A DNA stretch of 64,000 nt from Agrobacterium tumefaciens str. B6 (lineage in GTDB: Bacteria; Pseudomonadota; Alphaproteobacteria; Rhizobiales; Rhizobiaceae), in NCBI RefSeq assembly GCF_001541315.1, contig NZ_LMVK01000052.1, positions 62,001-126,000 of the forward strand, read 5' to 3'. The notes beneath the pieces are model-generated. The model was not told the origin of the DNA, searched no databases, and worked only from the letters and a program-made list of their open reading frames with translations. Shown one piece after another: positions 30,584 through 39,006 of the stretch. Positions within the stretch are counted from its first letter, which is position 1. Each line of letters opens with the position of its first letter. A program made the position numbers and the translations under genes.

Positions 30584-30961
30584 ATGAAGATATTGGACGG
30601 CTTCAGGATGCGCAGGCTTCGACCCGAAATAGTGGCGGCGATCGTTATCGTAACTGCGATACCGGCTGTTGCTGGCACAACCAAAAGCGTGAGGTCGCCT
30701 CAGCGTGGCGTGCTGTGCGATCAGTATATGTGCGTCGATGCGAGTGGCGTCTCCAGGACGCTAACGGAAAAGTTCCTGGGCGCCACGGCAGCCATGAAAC
30801 TGTTCGCCCAGGGCGATTTCAGGACGACGCAATTTACTTTTGCGAATGGTGTTTTCTGCGATACGCAGGAAAGAGCTTGTCATACCGACAGATACTTCGA
30901 CCACAATGGCAACCGAAGCCCCATGGATATCAAAATGACAGATATTCTGTTCAAAGATTAA
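30584..30961 (+). CDS. YcgJ/Fels-1-like secreted protein
   Basis: A 125-residue protein with an N-terminal hydrophobic export segment (IVAAIVIVTAIPAVAG). The mature part resembles the YcgJ/Fels-1 prophage family: SPQRGVLCDQYMCVDASGVS, LTEKFLGATAAMKL, FTFANGVFCDTQERACHTDR. Four conserved cysteines suggest two disulfides in the periplasm. The biochemical role of the family is unknown. Either ATG 30584 or 30608 could be the start. It lies 130 bp after the DUF900 gene and converges with a membrane protein gene. Confidence 0.7.
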   Translation: MKILDGFRMRRLRPEIVAAIVIVTAIPAVAGTTKSVRSPQRGVLCDQYMCVDASGVSRTLTEKFLGATAAMKLFAQGDFRTTQFTFANGVFCDTQERACHTDRYFDHNGNRSPMDIKMTDILFKD

Positions 30962-31030
30962 CCGGTCGGGTTGTAACCTGTCCGCATTCCGGCCGTTGCG
31001 CTCCTGTTTCCTCGTGAGGGATCATTTCCC

Positions 31031-32257
31031 TCACAGAAGGAGTAATTTCTTTACGACGGACAGGACCTCCTTAAATGGCAGTTTCGTTGCAGCCACCGCG
31101 GCAAAAGGAATGAGCGCGGCGGCGGCGACCGGGATCACCGCGGCCCTGTTGACCAGGATGGTCGAAAGCTTACGGGTCGTCTCATATTGCTTGCCGGGAT
31201 CGGCCAGTTCCGGTTCAGGTTCGGGGGTGGCGTCTGAAAAGACGTTCCGGCCAATGACCTTTCGTTCCGCAGCCCGACAAAATCTAGTTGCCTGAGCATC
31301 CAGCAACGACAGGCTCTGTTCCTTCAACCGAAGAAGGGGAGGAGTGAAGGCAGATAAGGGATAGGCGAAGAAACTGATGACGATCGCAAGCCAGCCGCTC
31401 ATGATCATGCTGAGCGTCGTCGCGGATAGACCCTCCTCGAGAAAGTGGCTCTTTGCGACAGCCGCAGCGATTGCGCAGCTCATCCCGAAGACGAAAATGG
31501 CATAGGCGTTCGGATATTGCGCTAGGAAGGCCAATCCCCCTTTGCCATCAGGATGGGTCGCAACCAGGCGAAGATCGAGCTTTGCAATGTTGCGAAGCAT
31601 GCGGGCCCACAAGAGATGCCTCCATGCGCCCCGTAGAAACAGAAAGACAAACAACGGAAGACTGAAGCAGATGGACCACCAGCCGGCGGCCGAAACCCTG
31701 TTGCCTTCGGGAGAATACGTGACCGCCCATGATGATGCTTCCGTTGCGTGGAAATTGGCGTAGGAAAGAACCGAGGCGAAAACCGCCAGCATCAGGCAAG
31801 TGAACTCCGCCCCGCGAGAATCGCGCTGGCGAAGCGCCGAGGCTACAATGGCCGCGGCGGCCGGAATTGACGTCGGGGCGACAACGGGCGCGAGCACGAG
31901 TTGAGACAGCTTCGCCTTCAAGCCATTTTCGACCTGCTGCTCGGCCAGTATAAAAGCGCCGATCCCGATGAAAAATTTCGCAAATACGCCGAGATCAACA
32001 AGGTAAGCTCCCTGGCCGTGTTCCAGGGAGAAATTGCCTGGCAAGGCAAGCAGAAAAGGCATTCCCCAAGCCAAGGCTACGAACAACGTCGCGCGAGATC
32101 CCACCTGAAGGGCATTCTGCCGGAGCAATTGCAGTCGCTTTTGCAGTTCAAAGAAGGGTCCGCCTTGAGACGCGAGAAACTCGTTGAGGATGGGATCACG
32201 CGCGGAATGATCTTCCTTGTTCATGTCCTCCGGGACTGGAGCAATCGTGTCGTTCAT
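31031..32257 (-). CDS. polytopic membrane protein of unknown function
   Basis: A 408-residue protein I do not recognise. It starts with a charged cytoplasmic stretch of about 50 residues. Roughly six to eight hydrophobic segments follow, near residues 57-75, 88-108, 118-140, 150-167, 195-213, 250-272, 282-305 and 372-395. An acidic PEPEPELADPG linker sits near 350. A Lys/Leu-rich end (VVKKLLLL) closes it. No motif for transport or catalysis is evident. The ATG at 32257 is the natural start. It lies 141 bp downstream of an outer-membrane protein gene on the same strand. Confidence 0.7.
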   Translation of the reverse strand: MNDTIAPVPEDMNKEDHSARDPILNEFLASQGGPFFELQKRLQLLRQNALQVGSRATLFVALAWGMPFLLALPGNFSLEHGQGAYLVDLGVFAKFFIGIGAFILAEQQVENGLKAKLSQLVLAPVVAPTSIPAAAAIVASALRQRDSRGAEFTCLMLAVFASVLSYANFHATEASSWAVTYSPEGNRVSAAGWWSICFSLPLFVFLFLRGAWRHLLWARMLRNIAKLDLRLVATHPDGKGGLAFLAQYPNAYAIFVFGMSCAIAAAVAKSHFLEEGLSATTLSMIMSGWLAIVISFFAYPLSAFTPPLLRLKEQSLSLLDAQATRFCRAAERKVIGRNVFSDATPEPEPELADPGKQYETTRKLSTILVNRAAVIPVAAAALIPFAAVAATKLPFKEVLSVVKKLLLL

Positions 32258-32398
32258 TTGGAAATCCGTTTTTTTATTCAGGATTCTCGAGGCTTTGGCC
32301 GCGTTCGGCGATGAGGTGTTGTCGCGGCACGATGATCAAAAGAAGATCAGGATGAGGACCGTGTGGGACAAGCCGCGCAACCGCACTCCGAAATCTGC

Positions 32399-33190
32399 CT
32401 AGAAATGATAGACAAGCCCCAGGATCGGGCCTTGCTGAACGACATCGTAAACGAAGCCGTCATGGCTGTAGTCAACGCCAAGCGCTCTATATCCTGCCAC
32501 CGCAGACAGATTTTGCTGAATGCGGTAACCGAAAGCGGCGGTCACATCCCAGTCAAGCTTGGCCTGACCGCCACCGACAAGGGCCCAGCCCGTCAGATAG
32601 AGATTGTCGGTGAGGAAATATTGCCCGCGTATTCCCGCTACGGCGTCAACCCAGAAAGCATTGTCGCTCTTGCTTTTGCCATCGAGCAGGCCGCCTGAGA
32701 TAGAGATTTCGGTGCTCGCGTACCAGACACGTGCACCCGCGACGAGGTCAAGGCGGCCCTTGTCATCCTCGAATACGCTGTAGCCGCCACCGAAAAAACC
32801 TGAGAACGTTTGAGATGTGACGTCGACACTCTTGCTCAAAAATCCGACGGGCGAGTTCCCGCCTTTAGAAATCTTTGTATACATGACGTCACTAAAAAGG
32901 CTGTATCGGTCATACCGCGCCTCGGCTACGCCCATGAAAGAAAAGTCGAGATCGTTGAGAATGCTGCTAAAATCGGATTTCAACCTCGTTGGCGTGAGCC
33001 CGAATTGGCCGACCTTGCCATCTATTCCCGCAGCCCAGAAGTATGGGCTCGCGCTGAAGTGCCATTGATCGGGTTCCGTGGAGTTGCTCTCCAACCGAGG
33101 ACTGACCGGCAGCATATCTCCCGCATGGGCCGAGCTATATTTCCCGTACAATGCGCATAATGCAATCGACGTCGCGACAAAAAGCTTCAT
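32399..33190 (-). CDS. outer-membrane beta-barrel protein
   Basis: A 263-residue secreted protein with a signal peptide ending near SSAHA (residue 23). The mature part has alternating aromatic/hydrophobic strands such as WHFSASPYFWAAGIDGKVG, SLFSDVMYTKI, LDLVAGARVWYASTEI and LYLTGWALVGGGQAKLDWDV, ending in GLVYHF with a terminal Phe, the classical barrel insertion signal. No specific family is named with confidence. The start at 33190 has a purine-rich GGGGGG element upstream; a longer frame lacks a signal peptide. It lies 55 bp downstream of the PAP2 phosphatase gene and is probably cotranscribed. Confidence 0.8.
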   Translation of the reverse strand: MKLFVATSIALCALYGKYSSAHAGDMLPVSPRLESNSTEPDQWHFSASPYFWAAGIDGKVGQFGLTPTRLKSDFSSILNDLDFSFMGVAEARYDRYSLFSDVMYTKISKGGNSPVGFLSKSVDVTSQTFSGFFGGGYSVFEDDKGRLDLVAGARVWYASTEISISGGLLDGKSKSDNAFWVDAVAGIRGQYFLTDNLYLTGWALVGGGQAKLDWDVTAAFGYRIQQNLSAVAGYRALGVDYSHDGFVYDVVQQGPILGLVYHF

Positions 33191-33245
33191 GATGCCCCCC
33201 GGCAAATTATTCCTGTAGAAAGACTGAAAAGTCGGGCCACCAGGT

Positions 33246-34073
33246 CTATTGGGCCAGCAAGGCCGCATTTTCCGCTGCACAGCTTGGCCTGGAGGAAGAA
33301 CCGTTGGCTTTCGCCGCCTGCACTTCCTTGCGAGCGGCTTCAACGTCGGAGAGGAACTCCGCATTGCTGTGGAGCTTGGCCACGGTTGCTGCACCCATGA
33401 TGCGGCCCGCATCGACATCGCTTTGCCAATGCGCATTGCAAATCACGCGGCTCTGGCCGAATTCGAGACCGCGTTTGAGCAGGGCGTCAGTTTTCTCGGG
33501 ATCAACTTCGCTGAGCACCAGAGCCCATGCCCATCCCGCAGCTGTATGTCCTGACGGGTAGGAGCCGTCGGTCCGCAATACCGGTTCCTGAACGGGATAG
33601 CAGGTCCCTTCGTTATGAACCACGAAGGGACGGGTGCGGTTGTAGGTGTTCTTGACGCCATAGGTCGACAGGCCGGCATCAGTCAGGGTCTTTTGCATCA
33701 GACGATAAAGATGCGGAGTGGTTTTTTCATCGATGTCGATACCCATCGCGCAAGAGAAGCTCTTGGCCGGCTGCGGAAATTCGAGATCGGCGTCGAGACG
33801 CGCAAGCTCCCAGCGCGATTTGCCTCGCAGCGGCAGGGTTGCAGTTCTTGCATCTTCGTCACGGGCAAGCGCGCCGCTTCCTTCTGCCGGTGGTGCTCCA
33901 AGCAGTCTTAGACTATCCGGCAGTTCCGCTTGCTTGAGATAACCCGGAGCCAACTGGAAGTGCGGATCGGTAACCCCGGGCGAAATCGCATCTTCTGCGT
34001 CAGCCAGACCTGTGCCTTGACCCGCAAATGCGATGACCGAGAACACAGCCAACCGGTGGATTTTCGACAGCAT
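33246..34073 (-). CDS. class A non-specific acid phosphatase (PAP2 superfamily)
   Basis: A 275-residue periplasmic phosphatase. The three PAP2 signature motifs are present: KNTYNRTRP, YPSGHTAAG and SRVICNAHWQSDVDAGR, with the catalytic His in each of the last two. The signal peptide MLSKIHRLAVFSV ends near residue 26. It would release phosphate from organic monophosphates outside the cytoplasm. The ATG at 34073 has GGAGCC upstream. Its leader and signal-peptide code resembles that of the outer-membrane gene at 28282, pointing to a duplicated 5' segment. Confidence 0.93.
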   Translation of the reverse strand: MLSKIHRLAVFSVIAFAGQGTGLADAEDAISPGVTDPHFQLAPGYLKQAELPDSLRLLGAPPAEGSGALARDEDARTATLPLRGKSRWELARLDADLEFPQPAKSFSCAMGIDIDEKTTPHLYRLMQKTLTDAGLSTYGVKNTYNRTRPFVVHNEGTCYPVQEPVLRTDGSYPSGHTAAGWAWALVLSEVDPEKTDALLKRGLEFGQSRVICNAHWQSDVDAGRIMGAATVAKLHSNAEFLSDVEAARKEVQAAKANGSSSRPSCAAENAALLAQ

Positions 34074-34103
34074 GCAATGGCTCCTCAATACGTAGTCTCC
34101 GGA
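34000..34103 (-). repeat. duplicated 5' leader and signal-peptide segment, copy 2
   Basis: Minus-strand counterpart of 28252-28357. Similarity covers the ribosome site, start and about 25 codons, then stops. Shared stretches include TTCTCGGTC and GGTCTGGCTG. Confidence 0.6.
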
Positions 34104-34310
34104 CGGCAAAGAAATGAACGGCCCACGGCAAACGGGTCACAGACCTCGTGCTTCCGCGCCGGATTCGCAGCCTCTTTTTCTCGCGTGAAAGTTACAGGGC
34201 TTTCGGACGATGGATTGTGTCAAGTCGGACAATCGGGGATGGAAAAGTGGCGCATCCAATACCCAGCCGCTTCCAATATTGTGTGATGGCAGCCCGCTGG
34301 CTGGAACACG

Positions 34311-34997
34311 TCAATCTTCCAGATCCTGTTCAGCGTATCGTCGCAAAGCCGAAGGATTTGTGACCGTTATGGAACGATAGCCGATCTCAACCCAACCCGC
34401 GTCCACGAAGCGCTGGATCGTGCTGTTGACCTGCTTGCGGGATGTGTTCGTCATCACGCCAAGATTCTCCTGTGAAACCGAAATTGCCTCATCCGGCGCC
34501 CATGAGGTGCGATGCAGGACCGAAGCAATTCTGGCGCTGACGTTCCTTTTCTGTAGGTCATAGACGATCCTGACCAGCTTATCGGATGACAGGATCGAGA
34601 TGGCCCCGAACGCGCGAATGGTGTTCGGGTCAGATGCGGCCATCTGTTCCATGGTCTCCAGGGGGACGTGCATTGCCCAGACTTCACTCTGTGCACATAG
34701 CTCGATCCGTCGTGGCTCACCCGTCATGAAGGAGTCTTCACCGGTCCATCCCCCAGGCACGGCGATGTGGACAAGACGTGGCGTCGAGTCGAGAGGTGCC
34801 GTGTTTATGACAACCGTCCCCGCGACGTGCCCATAGATGCCTCCCGGTGAATCTCCGGGACGGAAGATGACCTGACCGGCTTCGTATTTCTGCAGCAACG
34901 CATTCTGAAATAAACGCGACCTGAAGGCTTCAGGCATTTGAGCCAGCCAACCATTCTGGCTCAATATGCGTTCCGCTTCCGCTCGCGACATGCGCAT
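34311..34997 (-). CDS. Crp/Fnr family transcriptional regulator
   Basis: A 228-residue regulator. Residues 15-125 form a cyclic-nucleotide-like domain (FQNALLQKYEAGQVIFRPGD, TVVINTAP, ELCAQSEVWAMHV). The phosphate cassette of cAMP-binding members is not conserved, and there is no N-terminal Cys cluster as in Fnr. Residues 150-215 form the winged helix: ISVSQENLGVMTNTSRKQVN, then DAGWVEIGYRSITV. The start at 34997 has AGGATCG upstream. The DUF1254 gene lies 41 bp upstream on the same strand, so they may be cotranscribed. Confidence 0.87.
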   Translation of the reverse strand: MRMSRAEAERILSQNGWLAQMPEAFRSRLFQNALLQKYEAGQVIFRPGDSPGGIYGHVAGTVVINTAPLDSTPRLVHIAVPGGWTGEDSFMTGEPRRIELCAQSEVWAMHVPLETMEQMAASDPNTIRAFGAISILSSDKLVRIVYDLQKRNVSARIASVLHRTSWAPDEAISVSQENLGVMTNTSRKQVNSTIQRFVDAGWVEIGYRSITVTNPSALRRYAEQDLED

Positions 34998-35038
34998 TGT
35001 TTTCGATCCTCGCGGTCGTCTCCGTTTACCGATGAGGC

Positions 35039-36073
35039 TCAGTTTAAGGGTTTGGCCTCGGGGAACGTCCATTTGCCGCTGACGATGGATTGCTCAGGAC
35101 GATAGAGCCGGACGGTGTAGTTCCAACCCTCAACGATCGGCAGGCAGTTTGGAATCTTGCCGTCGCAGCCGCCGAACTGGACGTTCACCGAGCCATCGGC
35201 ATTTTTCTTCGCGGTAATGTCGTTGATCGAATAGGCGTCGTAGGCGTTTTTCTCGAAGAAGCCCTTTGCGTTATAGACACTGATTGACCAGAATTCTTTC
35301 ACGGGCACAGTCTTCGGCACGTGGAGAGTATAGACCGTCTTGCCGTCGTTTTTCTCGGGCGTGAAGCTCGGATACATGGCGTGCTTGTCCGGAATGCCAC
35401 CCCAGCCAGCGGCTGTTCCAGTCAGGTGCTTGACCGGATCGACCTCGTTGCGGCCCCCAAAAGAGCCGCTGAACGATGTCTGGTGTTTTACGAGCGCGAG
35501 CAGCGCATTACGGATCTCTGTGAGGTCTTCTTCATCCCAGTTCGGAAGGTCAAGTTGCCCTTTTTCCTTCTGGTTCACCTTGATGGCATCCTGAAGCTCG
35601 TGGACTTCCTCGATATCCTTCGGGTCGTTGGGGTTAACCAGAGTCCGGACCGCTACGAAGACATATCGGGTGCCGACCGTTTTCTGGGTCAGCGTCACCG
35701 GTTTTGTTCCGTAGGCGACGATAGGCAGGTAGTGATCCTGATCAACGGCCATCATCGACATATAACGCGCACCTGCGTCCGGCAGCGTGAGGGTTACCGG
35801 CCCGGCGGCAAGATCAAAAACAGCAAACGAATAAAGCGTATCCCGGTTCATGCGGATGACGGTTTGCTTGTCGATCGGTACGGGCTCCCGAGAATGCTGG
35901 AACTTGCCCAGTCCGCCTACGTCCTTTGCATTGGCCGCGAGGTAATGGTCCGTCTCGGCGCGGATGAAATTGTCGACGGTGACCGGTACTTTGCCGTTTG
36001 GTGTCTCGGCAAATGCAACGCCGGTCAGCGCAACCGACGCAAAAGCAAGACTGATTCCAACTGAGCGGAGCAT
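35039..36073 (-). CDS. DUF1254/DUF1214 domain secreted protein
   Basis: A 344-residue exported protein with a signal peptide ending near GVAFA (residue 22). The N-terminal DUF1254 part includes VDNFIRAETDHYLAANAK, VIRMNRDTLYSFAVFDLAAG and MSMMAVDQDHYLPIVAYG. The C-terminal DUF1214 part has FWSISVYNAKGFFEKNAYDA, YSINDITAKKNADGS and NCLPIVEGWNYTVRLYRP. The fold is a double beta barrel of unknown function; members occur widely in proteobacterial envelopes. The ATG at 36073 has AAAGAGG upstream. It precedes the Crp-type regulator. Confidence 0.9.
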   Translation of the reverse strand: MLRSVGISLAFASVALTGVAFAETPNGKVPVTVDNFIRAETDHYLAANAKDVGGLGKFQHSREPVPIDKQTVIRMNRDTLYSFAVFDLAAGPVTLTLPDAGARYMSMMAVDQDHYLPIVAYGTKPVTLTQKTVGTRYVFVAVRTLVNPNDPKDIEEVHELQDAIKVNQKEKGQLDLPNWDEEDLTEIRNALLALVKHQTSFSGSFGGRNEVDPVKHLTGTAAGWGGIPDKHAMYPSFTPEKNDGKTVYTLHVPKTVPVKEFWSISVYNAKGFFEKNAYDAYSINDITAKKNADGSVNVQFGGCDGKIPNCLPIVEGWNYTVRLYRPEQSIVSGKWTFPEAKPLN

Positions 36074-36433
36074 TGAATACCTCTTTCCTTCAATTTGACT
36101 TACGACGTAAGGCCATTCCACAAGGCGTGGCACCGGCCAACTCAAATGCCATCCAGCCGATCTTCGCGTGGGTAGCAGACAAATTCTAAGCGTGCGTCGG
36201 GTCTAACCATGGGCAGACCGACCGTCTTGCCATTTCGTGCCAATTGTTATCCGGCGTGCGGATTTCTTCCCGCCGGGAGAAAGGGCGCAGACCGTGATCG
36301 TTGCTCCCTGAGCCGCTCATTGCGCCCAGTCGCCTGCGGTGTCATCGTCAGGGTTAGGAGAGGCCGACATGCCACGCGCTTCGCTTCTCCCGGTCATCAT
36401 GGAGGCGAGGGGAGTTCCCGGCGCGAAACGCAA
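36074..36433. other. 360-base intergenic stretch
   Basis: The stretch between the AraC regulator stop and the DUF1254 start contains no open frame with coding character. The promoter of the DUF1254-Crp pair must lie in its left part, but no clear -35/-10 pair can be singled out. Confidence 0.5.
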
Positions 36434-37435
36434 TTATCGCAGTCGCGATTGCTCGCGGAACTGCCGTGGCGTAACGCCGGCAATTCTACGGAATGCGCGG
36501 CTGAAGTGCGCCGGGTCGGCATAACCGGCGGCAAATGCAATGTCGATAATCTTGGAATCACTGTCGCGCAAAAGCGCGCTCGCGCTCTCGAACCTGATGG
36601 TATCGAGTATATCTGAATATGTCAGATCGACATGCGAGAGTTTGCGCTGAAAGGTTCGTGTGCTGACGCCCGCCATCTCCGCCACCTCGGCTAGCGTCGG
36701 CACCCCTTGGTCGAGATAGGACGGCAACATCATTTTGAGGATTTCGACGATGCCATAGCCCGAAGGGCCATCCTCGTGATCATGCGGTGGCTGATTTGAG
36801 GCGGCTGAACGGTTGGAGAGACCAAGGCACGAGATCGGTACGCTGATCCAGGCGGCGTGCTGATCGGAGAGGAAGCGCACATTCGGCCATAAGGATTGCG
36901 TCTCCGCACCCGGCGTGTAGCGAGCTTGAAAGGCGATCGTCGCCGGTGTCCAATTGGGACCTGTGAATTGCCGGACGATGTAGATGGAGAAAATATTCTG
37001 AAGCCATTGCGAATGTTCCAGATGCAGGAGCCCATTCGTTCTGGCGAGCCTGCTGCAGACACGCACATGAGCGCTATCCCATTCCATCCACATGTTCAGG
37101 ATCGTATCTTCTCGCGATGCCCAGTTGCAGGCGTGGCGCAGCGCGACGAGCAGTGTCGGAGAGTGCGCGATCAGCGCCCGGGTTTTTTCATTTAGATGGG
37201 AAAAATGAAGCCGCTTGCTGGCCAGGAAGCCGAAATCCGCAATGCCCTGGCTGCGTTGGGCAGTCTCCACAAAGCGGATCGTCGGCAATAGCGGGATATA
37301 AAGATTGCTCTTTGTTTCCAGAAACGATGGAAGCCGGAATTTCCCCAGAAGCGAATTTGTGGGCGCACCGATTTCATCAAGAATCCCCACGAAAGGAAGT
37401 AGAAACTGGCTGCGGGTTACGGGGATGTTGGCCAT
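36434..37435 (-). CDS. AraC family transcriptional regulator (arabinose-binding-like N-terminus)
   Basis: A 333-residue regulator of the OruR/ArgR-like AraC group. The N-terminal effector domain (residues 10-215) begins FLLPFVGILDEIGAPTNSLL and has DFGFLASKRLHFSHLNEKTR. The C-terminal tandem helix-turn-helix (residues 240-330) reads TLAEVAEMAGVSTRTFQRKL and IIDIAFAAGYADPAHFSRAF, closing with GVTPRQFREQ. It may control the adjacent DUF1254-Crp genes, which lie downstream on the same strand. The ATG at 37435 is the natural start. Confidence 0.9.
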   Translation of the reverse strand: MANIPVTRSQFLLPFVGILDEIGAPTNSLLGKFRLPSFLETKSNLYIPLLPTIRFVETAQRSQGIADFGFLASKRLHFSHLNEKTRALIAHSPTLLVALRHACNWASREDTILNMWMEWDSAHVRVCSRLARTNGLLHLEHSQWLQNIFSIYIVRQFTGPNWTPATIAFQARYTPGAETQSLWPNVRFLSDQHAAWISVPISCLGLSNRSAASNQPPHDHEDGPSGYGIVEILKMMLPSYLDQGVPTLAEVAEMAGVSTRTFQRKLSHVDLTYSDILDTIRFESASALLRDSDSKIIDIAFAAGYADPAHFSRAFRRIAGVTPRQFREQSRLR

Positions 37436-38167
37436 GACATCTCGTCGCGATCATGTGGTGTTGTGTTCAATACGCACAATTTAGCGGCGATCGCCACTAG
37501 TTAAACGGCTCCGCTGCAAAAAACTGGATTGGTTAGAAAAGGGCGGTTTTCCTGGTCGTCAAGCGGTCTGACCTTGGAAAATCTTGGTGAGCAAGGCGAC
37601 CGCTTCATCAGTACGCTCGATCCACTGCCGAAAGCTCGTTCGACGATACGTGCCTCCCACGGACGTCGCCGGTCAGATTTGAAGATGGATGCCTGATGCC
37701 TGAAATTCACTACTCATAACACGATCTGCCTCGAAAAACAGAAAACGGCTCCACCTACCGGAAAAGACATTCTCAGGGAATCGATTTTCCGGCATCAGGA
37801 CACGTCTAATATTCAAAAACGCAGGTGCGGCCGAAGGTGGAGTACGAGCTGACGGAGATGGGCAAGGCCTTGGGGCCGTCCATGGCCGAACTCATCGACT
37901 GGGCCATCATGCGGACGGAGTGCAGGTTGGACGAAAACGCAATAGCCAGCAAACTGCCTAGATGTTCCATAAACCAGGCCAGCGCTGCTCCACCCGTTCG
38001 CATAAGCTGAGGAATAGAAGTTTCAGTCACTTAGAGGCTCTGATGAACAGGTCGCGGGTTCGTATCCGATCAAGAGCTTGCGAAGGTCTCGCTGAGCTGG
38101 GGTCAGACCTGCGCTGACGCCGTCGACATATTGATTACCCGTAATCGGCCACTAAAGGTTTAGCCGA
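37436..38167. other. 732-base remnant region
   Basis: No intact gene lies between the AraC regulator and the frameshifted nitrilase. The only recognisable content is an HxlR tail at 37810-37905. The region probably represents decayed accessory DNA at the border of catabolic cluster 2. Confidence 0.55.
37810..37905 (+). pseudogene. HxlR family regulator C-terminal remnant
   Basis: The 32-codon stretch translates to VRPKVEYELTEMGKALGP followed by MAELIDWA, the wing and last helix of HxlR/MarR-like regulators. The preceding helices are absent and the frame is closed by TAA at 37807. After the match the frame runs on into unrelated sequence. It is a deletion remnant of a regulator. Confidence 0.5.
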
Positions 38168-38990
38168 TTATCTTTCGTTATGAACCGTTCTTAAGTTTTG
38201 ATGATTTGCTACCGGAAGGCTTTGACGCACGGTTTTCAAATGTTCCAGATTAATGTTGACGGTAACCGCCGCTACTAAATCCGGGCTCTGCGCAATCATG
38301 TGGCCCCAGGGGTTCACCACCATCGAGTGGCCGTAACGCTTTTCTGCCACTGGCATGGGTACCGGTTTGTCCGACAGCAACAAGATAGGTCTGCGTTTCA
38401 ATGGCGCGTGCCCGTGCCAGGATTTCCCAGTGATCCTTGCCGGTCGACAGCGTAAATGCGGCAGGCAGAACGATTGCGTCTGCGCGGAGATCACGCAGTC
38501 GCTGGAACAGTTCTGGAAAGCGGATGTCGTAACAAATGCCGCAGCCGACGGTGACGTCACCGATCTTGTAAGTCACAACATCCTCTCCACGACGGATGGA
38601 GTCCGATTCGCGATAGACGACGCCCTCAGGGGTCTCTACGTCGAAAAGGTGGATCTTGCGGTAGCGTGCGATCTGTTTTCCATCCGGCCCAAAGACCAGT
38701 GAGGTATTGTAGAAATCCTCTCCTTCCCTTTCGACGATTGATCCCGCGTGAAGGGTCACGCCATACCGGGCTGCGGTTGCTGAGAGAAAGGACCAGGTTT
38801 CGCCACCCGGAAATATTTCGGCACTCGCGTGCATGGCATTTCGGGCATCGTCCAGAAACGCGAAATATTCCGGTAAAACGACGAGCTGCGGATTTTCATC
38901 CTTGATGGCGGTCTCAATAAGATTCGCGGCCTTCTGCAGGTTCACCGCCTTGTCGTTTTGCGAATTCATCTGGATCAGTGAGATTTTCAT
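38168..38990 (-). pseudogene. carbon-nitrogen hydrolase (nitrilase/omega-amidase family), frameshifted
   Basis: From the ATG at 38990 one frame gives a nitrilase domain with catalytic Glu in VVLPEYFAF, Lys in YRKIHLFDVETPEG and Cys in GCGICYDIRFPELF, running to VAVGQTGTHASGRK. The family continuation RYGHSMVVNPWGHMIAQSPD lies in another frame, ending at 38168. Removing one base near 38337-38344 (minus-strand AAAAGCG) joins the two. All catalytic residues precede the shift, but about 50 residues of the C-terminal fold are lost. It is the last gene of the leftward cluster 2 operon, 17 bp after the HpcH gene. Confidence 0.8.
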
Positions 38991-39006
38991 GTCGCTATGT
39001 CCTTGG

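Noticed and set aside
35321-36064. A 247-codon open frame on the plus strand
   Set aside because: It is exactly opposite the DUF1254/DUF1214 gene, whose signal peptide and family motifs are clear; the plus frame has none.
38041-38080. A T-loop-like string (GGGTTCGTATCC) suggestive of a tRNA 3' end
   Set aside because: No matching acceptor stem, anticodon arm or D-arm can be folded around it, so it is chance similarity.
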